A stretch of 9,350 bases of DNA from Betaproteobacteria bacterium (GCA_005884255.1 VBDL01000228.1:1-9350), one strand, 5' to 3'. Shown: positions 1 through 8,472, counted from the stretch's first letter. Numbers and translations: made by a program. Notes: generated from the letters alone by a model not told the origin.

Positions 1-1
1 T

Positions 2-736
2 GAGCGGCGCGTGTGGTCGGTGCTGCACGAACCGACGCCGCAAGATGAAGACGCGCGGCGCACCCATCGCGAGCTGCAGCGGCTGACGCACGAACGCACG
101 GCGCACACCAACCGCATCGGCGAGCTGCTGATCCTGCACAACCTGCGGCCGGGGCCCATCGCAGGGCGCGCATGGACGCCCTGGTGGGACAGCCACCGGG
201 AGCAGGTGCCCCCGCTGCTGCGCGCCGAGATCGAGCGCGAGGTCGAGCGGCTGCTGCTGGTCAAGCGGCAGGTGCAGGCGATCGAGGCAATGCGCCGCCA
301 CGAGATCACCGAGCACCAACAGCCGCTGGTGGTGCAGCTGGCGCGGCTGCGTGCCATCGGCACGTGCAGCGCCTGGGTGCTGGCCAAGGAGGTGTTCGGT
401 TGGCGGCGCTTCGCCAACCGGCGCGAGCTCGCCGGCAGCCTGGGGCTGGTGCCCACGCCGTACAACAGCGGCAACAGCCAGGCCGAGCAAGGCATCAGCA
501 AAGCCGGCAACAAGCGCGTGCGCGCCTTGCTCGTGGAGCTGGCCTGGCGGTGGCTGCGCCTGCAGCCTGGCAGCGACTTGAGCGACTGGTTCAACCGGCG
601 CTTCGCCAGCGGCGGCAAGCGCATGCGCCGCGTAGGCATCGTGGCGCTGGCGCGGCGCTTGGCCATCGCGCTGTGGCGCTACGTCGAGCACGGCGAGATC
701 CCGGCCGGCGCCACGCTCAAGCCCGCCGGCGCATAG
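2..736 (+). CDS. IS110-family transposase, C-terminal part (5' end outside window)
   Basis: This is the C-terminal roughly 245 residues of a DEDD/serine-type IS110-family transposase, the enzyme that excises and inserts the element under guide-RNA direction. The N-terminal RuvC-like DEDD domain lies mostly outside the window. Visible first is a charged helical segment (nt 60-320, rich in Glu, Arg and Leu) typical of the coiled coil between the two domains. The Transposase_20 domain follows (nt about 340-590): a GTCSAWVLAKEVFGWRRF stretch, then GLVPTPYNSGNS at nt 443-478, whose SG serine is the likely catalytic one, and GISKAGNKRVRALL. The GTG at base 11 is probably an internal valine codon, because the frame is open upstream. 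It stops at TAG 734-736 with no internal disruption, so the visible part looks intact. The family call is firm; the subgroup (IS1111) is inferred from the long downstream noncoding region. Confidence 0.88.
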   Translation, partial: ERRVWSVLHEPTPQDEDARRTHRELQRLTHERTAHTNRIGELLILHNLRPGPIAGRAWTPWWDSHREQVPPLLRAEIEREVERLLLVKRQVQAIEAMRRHEITEHQQPLVVQLARLRAIGTCSAWVLAKEVFGWRRFANRRELAGSLGLVPTPYNSGNSQAEQGISKAGNKRVRALLVELAWRWLRLQPGSDLSDWFNRRFASGGKRMRRVGIVALARRLAIALWRYVEHGEIPAGATLKPAGA

Positions 737-774
737 CGAGCCCCTGCCGGCAGCGGAACACGTCATGATCCGAG

Positions 775-840
775 GTCAACGCGCCCGTCCGCCGAGCGGG
801 TCGCGCACAGCGACCGTCCCTCAAGAGGGGGCGCGTTGGC
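775..840 (+). ncRNA. Candidate IS guide RNA (seekRNA/bridge RNA) hairpin
   Basis: About 40 bases after the transposase stop there is a nested stem-loop. The outer arms CAACGCGCCC (777-786) and GGGCGCGTTG (829-838) are perfectly complementary, and a G-U pair plus a G-C pair extend them to 775/840. Inside, GGTCGC (799-804) pairs with GCGACC (810-815) around a 5-nt loop. No T-run follows, so it is not a classic rho-independent terminator. IS1111-type elements encode a structured guide RNA in exactly this downstream region, which is why I propose that role. Both RNA ends are unknown and the RNA probably extends further towards the right end of the element. Alternative: a stability hairpin for the transposase mRNA. 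Confidence 0.4.
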
Positions 841-1075
841 AACTGGGGTACGCCCAAGCGCACTGCGCGCATGCTGCATGTGGTGCCGGCCACGATCCAA
901 GCCGACACGGATAGAAGTTCGTCCGAGGCACCCAAGCTCGAACGCTCACTCCACCCCGACCTCGAACCTCGGCGCCCTGTTCGCCTCGAGCACCGTCACA
1001 CCCACTGTCGCTTCAAAGGAGGATGGCCGTTCGCAAGAATCGCTTGACAGACGAGTCCTCATAGAAGCCCGGCGG

Positions 1076-1112
1076 CGCCCCCTCGGGGGGCGGTCGCGGT
1101 ATCCCGCGACCG
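1076..1112 (-). terminator. Two tandem GC-rich hairpins downstream of the DUF2726 gene
   Basis: Two adjacent perfect inverted repeats lie between the insertion sequence and the DUF2726 stop codon. CGGTCGCGG (1091-1099) pairs with CCGCGACCG (1104-1112) around TATC, and CGCCCCC (1076-1082) pairs with GGGGGCG (1086-1092) around TCG; they share bases 1091-1092. Read on the minus strand they start about 10 nt after the stop at 1123, the place of a transcript end. There is no U-tract, so this may be a rho-assisted or processed 3' end. The CCCCCTCGGGGGG type of palindrome also recurs as a REP-like intergenic element in related genomes as I recall, so a dispersed repeat is the main alternative. Confidence 0.45.
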
Positions 1113-1122
1113 GGGGCTGACA

Positions 1123-1809
1123 TCAGTGCGGCTTCTTGTTGGCCGCCGGCTGCACGTCGAGATCGTCGAACCAGGTCGACGGCGGCGGATCGCGCATCTC
1201 GGGCAGCGCATGCGCCGCGCCGTTGGTCGGCGCCGGCAGCGTGCCGAGAACGGGCGGCGCTGCAGGGGCGGGTACCGGCGCCGGCGCGGCGGCCTCGCGC
1301 TTTTCCTGCGGCAGCAGCATCTCGCGAGCCGCACTCACCGACGGCAGCGCCTGTTCCTGCCACACATGCAGCGGCACGCCGGCCGCCTTGAGCACGCGAC
1401 GCATGCGCTCGGCGCGCTTGCCGCCGCGCTCGCTTTGCGCGGCCGCGCGCACCTCGACCACCGCTAACACTTGTGACGAGGAGTCACACAAGACGAGGTC
1501 AGCGCACAACTGCCCGACGCGCGCCAGCCACTCCGCGTATGAATAGCGCGTCGGCACGCGCAGGAACCGCGACAGCGGCACCTGCGCCAGGATCAGGTAC
1601 TCGGGCATCGCGCGCTGCAGCGTCGCGTACGCCAGCCGCTCCGACGAGGTCAGGATGCGCGTGGCTTGCGGTTCCCAGCCGCTGACGGTGTCCAGCGCAT
1701 CCAATGCGCCGGGCTTGCGCTGCGCCGTCGCGCCTTGCGATTGCCGCCGCCAAGCCCAAGCCACCGCGGCCACGACTGCGACCGCCACGAGCATCCACAA
1801 CAGGGCCAT
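1123..1809 (-). CDS. DUF2726-family membrane-anchored protein
   Basis: A 228-residue protein of unknown function. Residues 4-20 form one hydrophobic N-terminal helix followed by positive charges, suggesting a membrane anchor with the rest in the cytoplasm. Residues about 50-167 match the style of the DUF2726 domain, which has a restriction-endonuclease-like fold: ERLAYATLQ at 57-65, CADLVLCD at 102-109, AVVEVR at 116-121, and a final VLKAAGVPLHVWQ helix/strand. The candidate active-site pattern is D104...E119-V-R121, but the usual Lys is Arg, so catalysis is doubtful. Residues 172-200 are an Ala/Pro-rich linker and the tail is acidic. It lies 77 bp downstream of ffh on the same strand, perhaps co-transcribed; the gap holds a 12-bp palindrome CCGCCGCGGCGG (1847-1858). 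No clear ribosome binding site precedes the ATG at 1809. Confidence 0.75.
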   Translation of the reverse strand: MALLWMLVAVAVVAAVAWAWRRQSQGATAQRKPGALDALDTVSGWEPQATRILTSSERLAYATLQRAMPEYLILAQVPLSRFLRVPTRYSYAEWLARVGQLCADLVLCDSSSQVLAVVEVRAAAQSERGGKRAERMRRVLKAAGVPLHVWQEQALPSVSAAREMLLPQEKREAAAPAPVPAPAAPPVLGTLPAPTNGAAHALPEMRDPPPSTWFDDLDVQPAANKKPH

Positions 1810-1886
1810 GTGAGATCCAGAGTGCCGATGAAGATGGCACGCTAGTCCGCCGCGGCGGGGCGGTCAACGCCAACTCGTATCGCGGC

Positions 1887-3254
1887 TCAGCGCGTGCCGG
1901 GCAGGCCCTTCATGCCGCCCATGCGCTTCATCATCTTCATCAGGCCGCCGCCCTTCATCTTCTTCATCATTCCCTGCATCTGCTCGAACTGATTGAGCAG
2001 GCGGTTCACTTCCTGCACCTGCACGCCGGCGCCGGCGGCGATGCGGCGCTTGCGGCTGGCCTTGATGAGCTCGGGCTTGCGGCGCTCCAGCGCCGTCATC
2101 GAGCAGATGATGCCTTCCATGCGGCGCACGTCGCGCTCGGCGCGATCCATGTCGGCCTGGCCGGGTTGCGCCTTGCCCATCATCTGCGTCGGCAGCTTGT
2201 CGATCAGGCCCGACAGGCCGCCCATCTTCTTCATCTGCGAGATCTGCGCGAGGAAGTCGTTGAGGTCGAAGCCGGCGCCGCTCTTGACCTTGTCGGCCAG
2301 CTTCTGCGCGGCTTGCAGGTCCACGCCCTTCTGCACTTCCTCGACCAGCGCGACGATGTCGCCCATGCCGAGCACGCGGCCGGCGTGGCGCTCGGCATCG
2401 AAGACCTCGAGCCCGTCGATCTTCTCGCTGATGCCGGCGAACTTGATCGGCGCGCCGGTGATCTGCCGCACCGAGAGTGCCGCGCCGCCGCGCGAATCGC
2501 CGTCGAGCTTGGTCAGCACGACGCCGGTCAGCGGCAGCGCGTCCTTGAAGGCCTTGGCGGTGTTCACCGCGTCCTGGCCCTGCATCGCGTCAACGACGAA
2601 CAGCGTCTCCACGGGGTTCAGCGTCGCGTGCAGCTCGCGGATCTCGGCCATCAGTGCTTCGTCGATGGCCAGCCGGCCGGCGGTGTCGACCAGCAGCACG
2701 TCGATGTAGTGGCGGCGCGCGTAGTCGATTGCGGCCAAAGCGATGTCGCGCGGCGTCTGCTCGCCGCTGGACGGGAACCATTCGGCGCCGGCCTGCTGCG
2801 TGACCAGCTTCAGCTGCTCGATGGCGGCGGGCCGGTAGACGTCGGCCGATACCGTGAGCACCTTCTTCTTGCGCTTCTCGATCAACAGCTTCGCGAGCTT
2901 CGCGGTGGTCGTGGTCTTGCCCGCGCCTTGCAGGCCGGCCATCAGGATCACCGCCGGCGGCTGCGTCGCGAGGTCGATGTCCGCAATGCCTTCGCCCATC
3001 GTGTGCGCCAGCTCGCGGTGCACGATGCCCACCAGCGCCTGGCCCGGGTTCAGCGAGCCGACCACCTCCTGGCCGAGTGCCTTGTCCTTGACGCGGGCGA
3101 TGAAGTCACGCACCACCGGCAAGGCCACGTCGGCCTCGAGCAGTGCCATGCGCACCTCGCGCAGCATGTCCTGCACGTTGGCTTCGGTGATGCGCGCCTG
3201 GCCGCGCATCGTCTTGACGAGGCGCGACAGTCGGTCGGTGAGGGTGGAGGCCAT
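1887..3254 (-). CDS. ffh: Signal recognition particle protein Ffh (SRP54)
   Basis: Ffh is the protein subunit of the bacterial signal recognition particle. It binds 4.5S RNA and nascent signal sequences and docks with the receptor FtsY to deliver membrane proteins to the translocon. The 455 residues match the usual size (E. coli about 453). In order: N domain (1-90); G domain with P-loop GLQGAGKT at 107-114, DTAGR at 190-194 and TKLDG at 248-252; M domain from about 325 with the RNA-binding SRKRRIAAGAG at 400-410; and a Met/Gly/Lys-rich tail (MMKKMKGGG...) forming the flexible signal-sequence groove. All key motifs are present. The ATG at 3254 gives a standard N domain, although the preceding bases on the minus strand are pyrimidine-rich (CTTCTTCCCCTC) with no Shine-Dalgarno. 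It is divergent from ypjD, the same arrangement as in E. coli. Confidence 0.97.
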   Translation of the reverse strand: MASTLTDRLSRLVKTMRGQARITEANVQDMLREVRMALLEADVALPVVRDFIARVKDKALGQEVVGSLNPGQALVGIVHRELAHTMGEGIADIDLATQPPAVILMAGLQGAGKTTTTAKLAKLLIEKRKKKVLTVSADVYRPAAIEQLKLVTQQAGAEWFPSSGEQTPRDIALAAIDYARRHYIDVLLVDTAGRLAIDEALMAEIRELHATLNPVETLFVVDAMQGQDAVNTAKAFKDALPLTGVVLTKLDGDSRGGAALSVRQITGAPIKFAGISEKIDGLEVFDAERHAGRVLGMGDIVALVEEVQKGVDLQAAQKLADKVKSGAGFDLNDFLAQISQMKKMGGLSGLIDKLPTQMMGKAQPGQADMDRAERDVRRMEGIICSMTALERRKPELIKASRKRRIAAGAGVQVQEVNRLLNQFEQMQGMMKKMKGGGLMKMMKRMGGMKGLPGTR

Positions 3255-3314
3255 GAGGGGAAGAAGGGTGGCGCACGCCGGCGGAGGTGGCGCACGCGAA
3301 AGTACACTGTGCCG
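3255..3314. promoter_or_regulatory. Divergent ffh/ypjD promoter region with 12-bp direct repeat
   Basis: This 60-bp gap must hold promoters for both ffh (minus) and the ypjD operon (plus) unless they start inside the genes. It contains a perfect direct repeat GGTGGCGCACGC at 3267-3278 and 3286-3297 (19-bp period, just under two helical turns). A weak -10-like TACACT at 3303-3308 on the plus strand sits 6 bases before the ypjD ATG, so a transcript from it would be nearly leaderless. No convincing -35 box is visible. The repeat could be an operator, but no known motif is recognised. Confidence 0.35.
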
Positions 3315-4148
3315 ATGATTTTATCGTCGGCTTCTCCTGCGATGCCCGCCGAGCCCTGGGGTGTCGCGGTGTTCGCCGCCACCGCGCTGGCCTATGCCCT
3401 GGCGGCGCTGCCCGACGAGCGCTCCGGCGCCTGGGCGCCGCGCGCGCTCACCGTCGGCTGGCTCTTGCATGCAGTCACCGTCGTGCTCGACACCCTGGCC
3501 GTCGATGCGCAGGGCGCTTTCAGCGCGCGCTTCGGCTTCGCGCCGGTGCTGTCGGCGACCGTGTGGCTGGTACTCGGGGTCTATGTGATCGAAAGCCGCT
3601 TCCTGCCCTTGCCGGGCGTGCGCCGCGTTTTTGCGCTGCTCGGCGCTGCGGTGGTGCTGCTGTCGCTGGCCTTTCCCGGCGACATCCGCGCGCCCGCCGC
3701 CTCGCCGTGGGCACCGCTGCATTGGCTGCTCGGCGTGGCCTCTTACGGCCTGTTCGGCGCGGCGGTGCTGCATGCGAGCCTGCTCGATGGCGCGGAGCGG
3801 CGCCTGCGCGGCAAGCGCGGCCCCAACGGCAGCGGGCCGATGGGCCTGCCGCTGCTGCGACTGGAACGCCTGACCTTTCGCTTCGTCGACGCCGGCTTTG
3901 CCGTGCTCACCGCGGCGCTGCTGCTGGGCATCGGCTTCCTGCCGCATTGGCGCTGGGACCACAAGACCGTGTTCTCGCTGCTCGGCTGGCTGGTGCTCGG
4001 CGGCCTGATGATCGGCCGCCACCTGAGCGGCTGGCGCGGCCGCTATGCCACGCGCTGGCTGTATGTCGGTGCCGCGCTGCTGCTGCTGGCCTACGCCGGC
4101 TCGCGTTTCGTGTTCGAGGTGCTGCTGCACCGCGCGCCACCGGTGTGA
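3315..4148 (+). CDS. ypjD: YpjD/CcsA-like inner membrane cytochrome c assembly-family protein
   Basis: A 277-residue polytopic membrane protein of the cytochrome c assembly (CcsA/HemX-like) superfamily. The exact role of YpjD-type members is not settled; relatives handle haem during cytochrome c maturation. About eight hydrophobic segments are visible (near residues 16-32, 44-60, 78-93, 104-120, 136-155, 194-210, 219-235, 248-263). Histidines in or beside them (H52, H136, H153, H216) are candidate haem ligands. The C-terminal WDHKTVFSLLGWLVLGG and LLLLAYAGSRFVFEVLL stretches are characteristic. The frame is open far upstream, but upstream codons are the antisense of ffh, so the first plausible start is ATG 3315; ATG 3342 (MPAEPWG) is the alternative, and neither has a Shine-Dalgarno. 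Residues 116-171 are encoded by the 170-bp segment duplicated in pilS; here they fit the family, so this is the donor copy. It is the first gene of the plus-strand run. Confidence 0.9.
   Translation: MILSSASPAMPAEPWGVAVFAATALAYALAALPDERSGAWAPRALTVGWLLHAVTVVLDTLAVDAQGAFSARFGFAPVLSATVWLVLGVYVIESRFLPLPGVRRVFALLGAAVVLLSLAFPGDIRAPAASPWAPLHWLLGVASYGLFGAAVLHASLLDGAERRLRGKRGPNGSGPMGLPLLRLERLTFRFVDAGFAVLTAALLLGIGFLPHWRWDHKTVFSLLGWLVLGGLMIGRHLSGWRGRYATRWLYVGAALLLLAYAGSRFVFEVLLHRAPPV
3659..3828 (+). repeat. 170-bp perfect direct repeat, copy 1 (source, in ypjD)
   Basis: Aligned base by base, 3659-3828 equals 4748-4917 with no mismatch or gap, at a fixed offset of 1,089 bases. It encodes YpjD residues 116-171, including the membrane segment with PLHWLLGVASYGLFGAAVLH. 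Flanking bases on both sides continue a normal YpjD protein, so this copy is at home. Identity stops sharply: 3658 is T against C, and 3829 is G against A. Confidence 0.98.
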
Positions 4149-4152
4149 AGCG

Positions 4153-4392
4153 ATGACGAAGTTTCTCCTGCTCATCATCGTCGTGGCCGTTGTGCTGTGG
4201 CTGATGTCGTCGCGCCGCAGCACGGTGCGCGACAAGCGCCGCGCCGCGCCGCGCGCCCCGGAAGCGATGGTGGCCTGTGCGCACTGCGGCGTGCACCTGC
4301 CACGCAGCGGTGCGGTCGAAGGCCGCGACGGGCAACTGTTCTGCGGCAGCGCGCACCGGCTGGCCCACGAGCGGGAGGCCGGTCGATCATGA
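4153..4392 (+). CDS. PP0621-family small membrane protein with zinc-ribbon-like Cys motif
   Basis: A 79-residue protein of unknown function. Residues 3-18 are a strongly hydrophobic helix (FLLLIIVVAVVLWLM) followed by a basic, Pro/Ala-rich linker. The C-terminal half carries CAHCGVHLP (C42, C45) and FCGSAH (C64, H68), a CxxC...CxxxH arrangement suited to binding one zinc ion. I recognise the pattern as the PP0621 family, regularly found beside pilS in Betaproteobacteria and Pseudomonas; its role is unknown and a link to type IV pili is only inferred from position. It starts 4 bp after the ypjD stop, and its TGA overlaps the pilS ATG (ATGA at 4389-4392), indicating co-transcription and probable translational coupling. 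Confidence 0.85.
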   Translation: MTKFLLLIIVVAVVLWLMSSRRSTVRDKRRAAPRAPEAMVACAHCGVHLPRSGAVEGRDGQLFCGSAHRLAHEREAGRS

Positions 4393-6290
4393 ACGACACG
4401 CCGCCCGAACGTCGAAGCACCGACCGTCGCCGCCAGGGCCGGCGGCGCGAGGACGAGCGCACGCCGCGTCCGCCGGAGGAGTCCTGGTTCGGTGCGCTCG
4501 GCGTCGGCGCCGACACGCAGATGACGGGTGACGCGTGGGGCGAAGAAACGGAGTCGGTCTTCGCCGCCGGCTGGGGCACGCCGGCCGCCGATTCGCGCTT
4601 CCTGTCGCGCCAGGCGCGACGCATCGTGTCGTCCGGCGCCAATGCGGTGCAGCGCATCTACCGCGCCTTTGTCGCTGCCCGCGCGGCGCTCGGCCTGGTG
4701 CTGGTGCTGGTGATCGGCGGCGTCGGGCTGCTAGGCACGCGCACGCCGCTGTCGCTGGCCTTTCCCGGCGACATCCGCGCGCCCGCCGCCTCGCCGTGGG
4801 CACCGCTGCATTGGCTGCTCGGCGTGGCCTCTTACGGCCTGTTCGGCGCGGCGGTGCTGCATGCGAGCCTGCTCGATGGCGCGGAGCGGCGCCTGCGCGG
4901 CAAGCGCGGCCCCAACGAACTATGTGGCGCTGTTCGTGTTGCCGGTGCTGATGGCCGGTGTGCTGACGCCGCGGCTGCTGGCGCTGGCCACGTCGGCCGG
5001 CATCGCGTTGATGCTGCTCGCGTCGGCCTGGCATGCGGTGCTGACCGGCGGCGACGCGGCCGTGCTGATGACGCAGGCCGGGCTCGCCGGCAGTGGCTTC
5101 TTCGTCATCACGCTGCTGGCCAGCGAGCTGGCAGGACGGCTGGCCCGCGAAGAGCTCACCGCGCGCGGCAGCCTGGAGCTTGCGCGCCAGCAGGCGCAGC
5201 TCAATCGCCTGGTGATCGAGGAGATGCAGGACGGCGTGCTCGTCGTCGACCGGCGCGGCCGCGTGCGCGCGGCCAATCCGGCGGCGCGCGCGCTGCTCGC
5301 CGTCGACGGCCTCGCGCGGCCCGCGCCATTCCAGCTGCAGGCGCAGGCCGCCTGGGAGCCGCTGTTGACCGCCGCCGAGCGCGCCTTCGACGAAGGCAAC
5401 TGGCCCGAGGCCGGGCGCGACCTCAAGCTGCACTTCGACGCCGGCGTCAGCCGCACGCTGCGCGTGCGCGCGCGCTTCACGCGGCGGCGCGACGTGCAGC
5501 AGGAGCACGATGCCGGCGAAGAGTTCTGCGTGATGTTCCTCGAAGACCTGCGCAGCGTGCAGACGCGCATGCGCCAGGAGAAGCTCGCGGCGATGGGCCG
5601 CGTGTCGGCGGGCATCGCACACGAGATCCGCAACCCGCTGGCCGCCATCGCGCAGGCCAACGCGCTGATGCAGGAAGACGAGCTCAACGCCACGCACCGC
5701 CAGCTGACGAAGATGGTGGCCGACAACGTCGAGCGCCTGAAACGCCTGGTCGACGATGTCATGGAGGTGGCACCCGGCGCGGCGCCGAGCCCCCGCATCA
5801 TCGACGCCACGGCGGAGATCGGCCGCATGTGCAGCGACTGGGCGCGCACCGTGCAGCTGCAGCTGGGCGAGCGCAGCCGGTTGGCGCTGGAGCTGCCGAG
5901 CGATCCGCTGGGCGTGGTGTTCGATGCCGAGCATCTGCGCCGCGTGCTCGTGAACCTGCTGGACAACGCGCGCCGCCATGCCAGCGACACACCCGGCGCG
6001 ATCCGCCTCACGCTGGCCGCACGCGACGACGGCAGCGCACTGCTTACCGTGGCCAGCGATGGCGAGCCCATTCCGCCCGATGTGGAGCGCTACCTGTTCG
6101 AGCCCTTCTTCTCGACACGCAGCCGCGGCACCGGACTGGGCCTGTATATTTGCAAGGAGCTGTGCGAACGCTACGGTGCGAGCATCGACTACCATCTGCG
6201 GCCCGCCGGCGAAAGCAACCGCAACGAATTCCACGTCACGATGCAGCGCGGTGTGCTGCTCGCGACCGATGTCCGATTGCACCTGGCCTC

Positions 6291-6294
<4 letters not shown>
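4389..6294 (+). pseudogene. pilS: pilS, type IV pilus sensor histidine kinase, disrupted by a ypjD fragment and frameshift
   Basis: PilS is the membrane histidine kinase that phosphorylates PilR to control sigma-54-dependent pilin transcription. The N-terminal part (4389-4748, 120 residues) has a charged cytoplasmic start and the first membrane helix (LGLVLVLVIGGVGLLG, 101-116). From 4918 the C-terminal part continues in a different frame: membrane segments starting NYVALFVLPVLMAGV, a PAS-like region (nt about 5200-5310), the dimerisation/H-box with AHEIRNPLA (phospho-His codon 5620-5622), an N-box NLLDNA (about 5952-5969) and a G-box GTGLGL (about 6127-6144). Between them sits the 170-bp ypjD copy, replacing the expected second and third helices and leaving the two halves in different frames (4389 frame versus 4918 frame). 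A full sensor kinase cannot be made without a +1 frameshift; ATG 4951 could start a shortened protein. SDGEPIP in place of a DxGxG box looks normal for this family. Alternative: assembly error. Confidence 0.85.
4748..4917 (+). repeat. 170-bp perfect direct repeat, copy 2 (foreign, in pilS)
   Basis: This is an exact copy of 3659-3828. Its left edge joins the PilS codons for GTRTP to a CTG (Leu) shared with ypjD; its right edge joins CCCCAACG to AACTATGTGGCG, where the PilS protein resumes (NYVALFV) in the next frame. The copy is read in its own ypjD frame because 1,089 is a multiple of 3, but its length is not, so it shifts everything after it. No inverted repeats, target-site duplication or transposase accompany it. 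Confidence 0.95.
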
Positions 6295-7834
<1,540 letters not shown>

Positions 7835-7838
<4 letters not shown>

Positions 7839-8413
7839 CCCGAGGCGGCTCCGCCGCCTGGGACGATGGCTGGTGGACCCATGCGCGGCGGTGCCCGTCG
7901 CCGAACTTCGGGCCCCGGCCTGAAGGCACCGCCATCGATCTCGCGCTGATCCACTCGATCAGCCTGCCGCCCGGCGAGTACGGCGGCGATGGCATCGAGC
8001 GCCTGTTCACCAACCGCCTCGATTGGGACGCGCATCCGTACTACCAGCGTATCCGCGGCCTGCAGGTCTCGTCGCACTTCGTGATCCGCCGCGACGGCGA
8101 GCTGCTGCAGTTCGTCTCGTGCGATCAGCGCGCGTGGCACGCCGGCCGCTCGAGCTGGCAGGGGCGTGACGAATGCAACGACTACTCGATCGGCATCGAG
8201 CTCGAAGGGCTGGAGGGCGAGACCTTCGATGACGCGCAGTACGCCACGCTCGCGCGCTTGCTGCGCAAACTCAGGCGCCGCTATCCGCTGCGCGCCGTCG
8301 CGGGCCACGAGCATGTGGCGCCGGGCCGCAAGATCGACCCCGGCCCCGGCTTCGATTGGGCACGCCTGCGTGCCTTGCTGCGCTGGAGCGCGAGCCGATT
8401 TCCGGCGCCCTGA
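7835..8413 (+). CDS. ampD: AmpD, 1,6-anhydro-N-acetylmuramyl-L-alanine amidase
   Basis: AmpD is the cytoplasmic zinc amidase that cuts the peptide from anhydroMurNAc during peptidoglycan recycling; in bacteria with AmpR/AmpC its loss raises beta-lactamase expression. The 192 residues match the family (E. coli 183). Expected zinc ligands are present: H40 (ALIHSISLPPG), H158 (GHEHVAPG) and D168 (GRKIDPGPGFDW), with the same 10-residue H-to-D spacing as E. coli H154/D164. K166 and the SIGIELEG strand (118-125) holding the catalytic Glu are also present. No signal peptide, consistent with a cytosolic enzyme. The start overlaps the pilR stop (ATGA 7835-7838), so it is the last gene of the coupled run, although its function has no obvious tie to pili. 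No clear terminator hairpin follows. Confidence 0.95.
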
Positions 8414-8472
8414 CAAGCCCACCAGAGCGCTGTCGCAAAATCCGCCACCCGGATAAACACCAGCGCGCTGAG

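Larger units (their letters stand above)
1..1067 (+). mobile_element. IS110/IS1111-family insertion sequence, 3' part only
   Basis: The window opens inside this element: the transposase frame is already open at base 2, and about 330 noncoding bases follow its stop before the next recognisable structure. In this family the IS1111 group carries its long noncoding segment, with the guide RNA, downstream of the transposase, while the IS110 group carries it upstream; the layout here fits IS1111. Bases 841-1060 hold no credible gene. The stretch around 1014-1067, ending in CTTGACAG...CATAGAAG, resembles right ends of related Burkholderiales elements as I remember them, so I place the edge near 1067; this boundary is an estimate. 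No long terminal inverted repeat can be tested because the left end is outside the window. Confidence 0.7.

Noticed and set aside
836..1120. Possible 94-residue protein in the IS noncoding right end
   Set aside because: Low-quality composition, no ribosome binding site, and it runs through the hairpins at 1076-1112; better explained as the noncoding end of the element.
1810..1886. Rho-independent terminator for ffh
   Set aside because: The CCGCCGCGGCGG palindrome at 1847-1858 has no loop of suitable size and no T-run on the minus-strand side.
1704..4148. 814-codon plus-strand open frame
   Set aside because: Its first two thirds are the antisense of ffh and part of the DUF2726 gene (His/Ala/Leu/Arg-rich artefact of GC-rich codons); only the ypjD part from 3315 is real.
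4748..4917. The repeat as an insertion sequence, MITE or CRISPR unit
   Set aside because: It has no terminal inverted repeats or target duplication, only two copies, and is ordinary ypjD coding sequence.
4387..6282. 631-codon minus-strand open frame opposite pilS
   Set aside because: Composition is His/Gln/Arg/Ala-rich, as expected from the antisense of a GC-rich gene; the plus strand holds clear histidine-kinase motifs.
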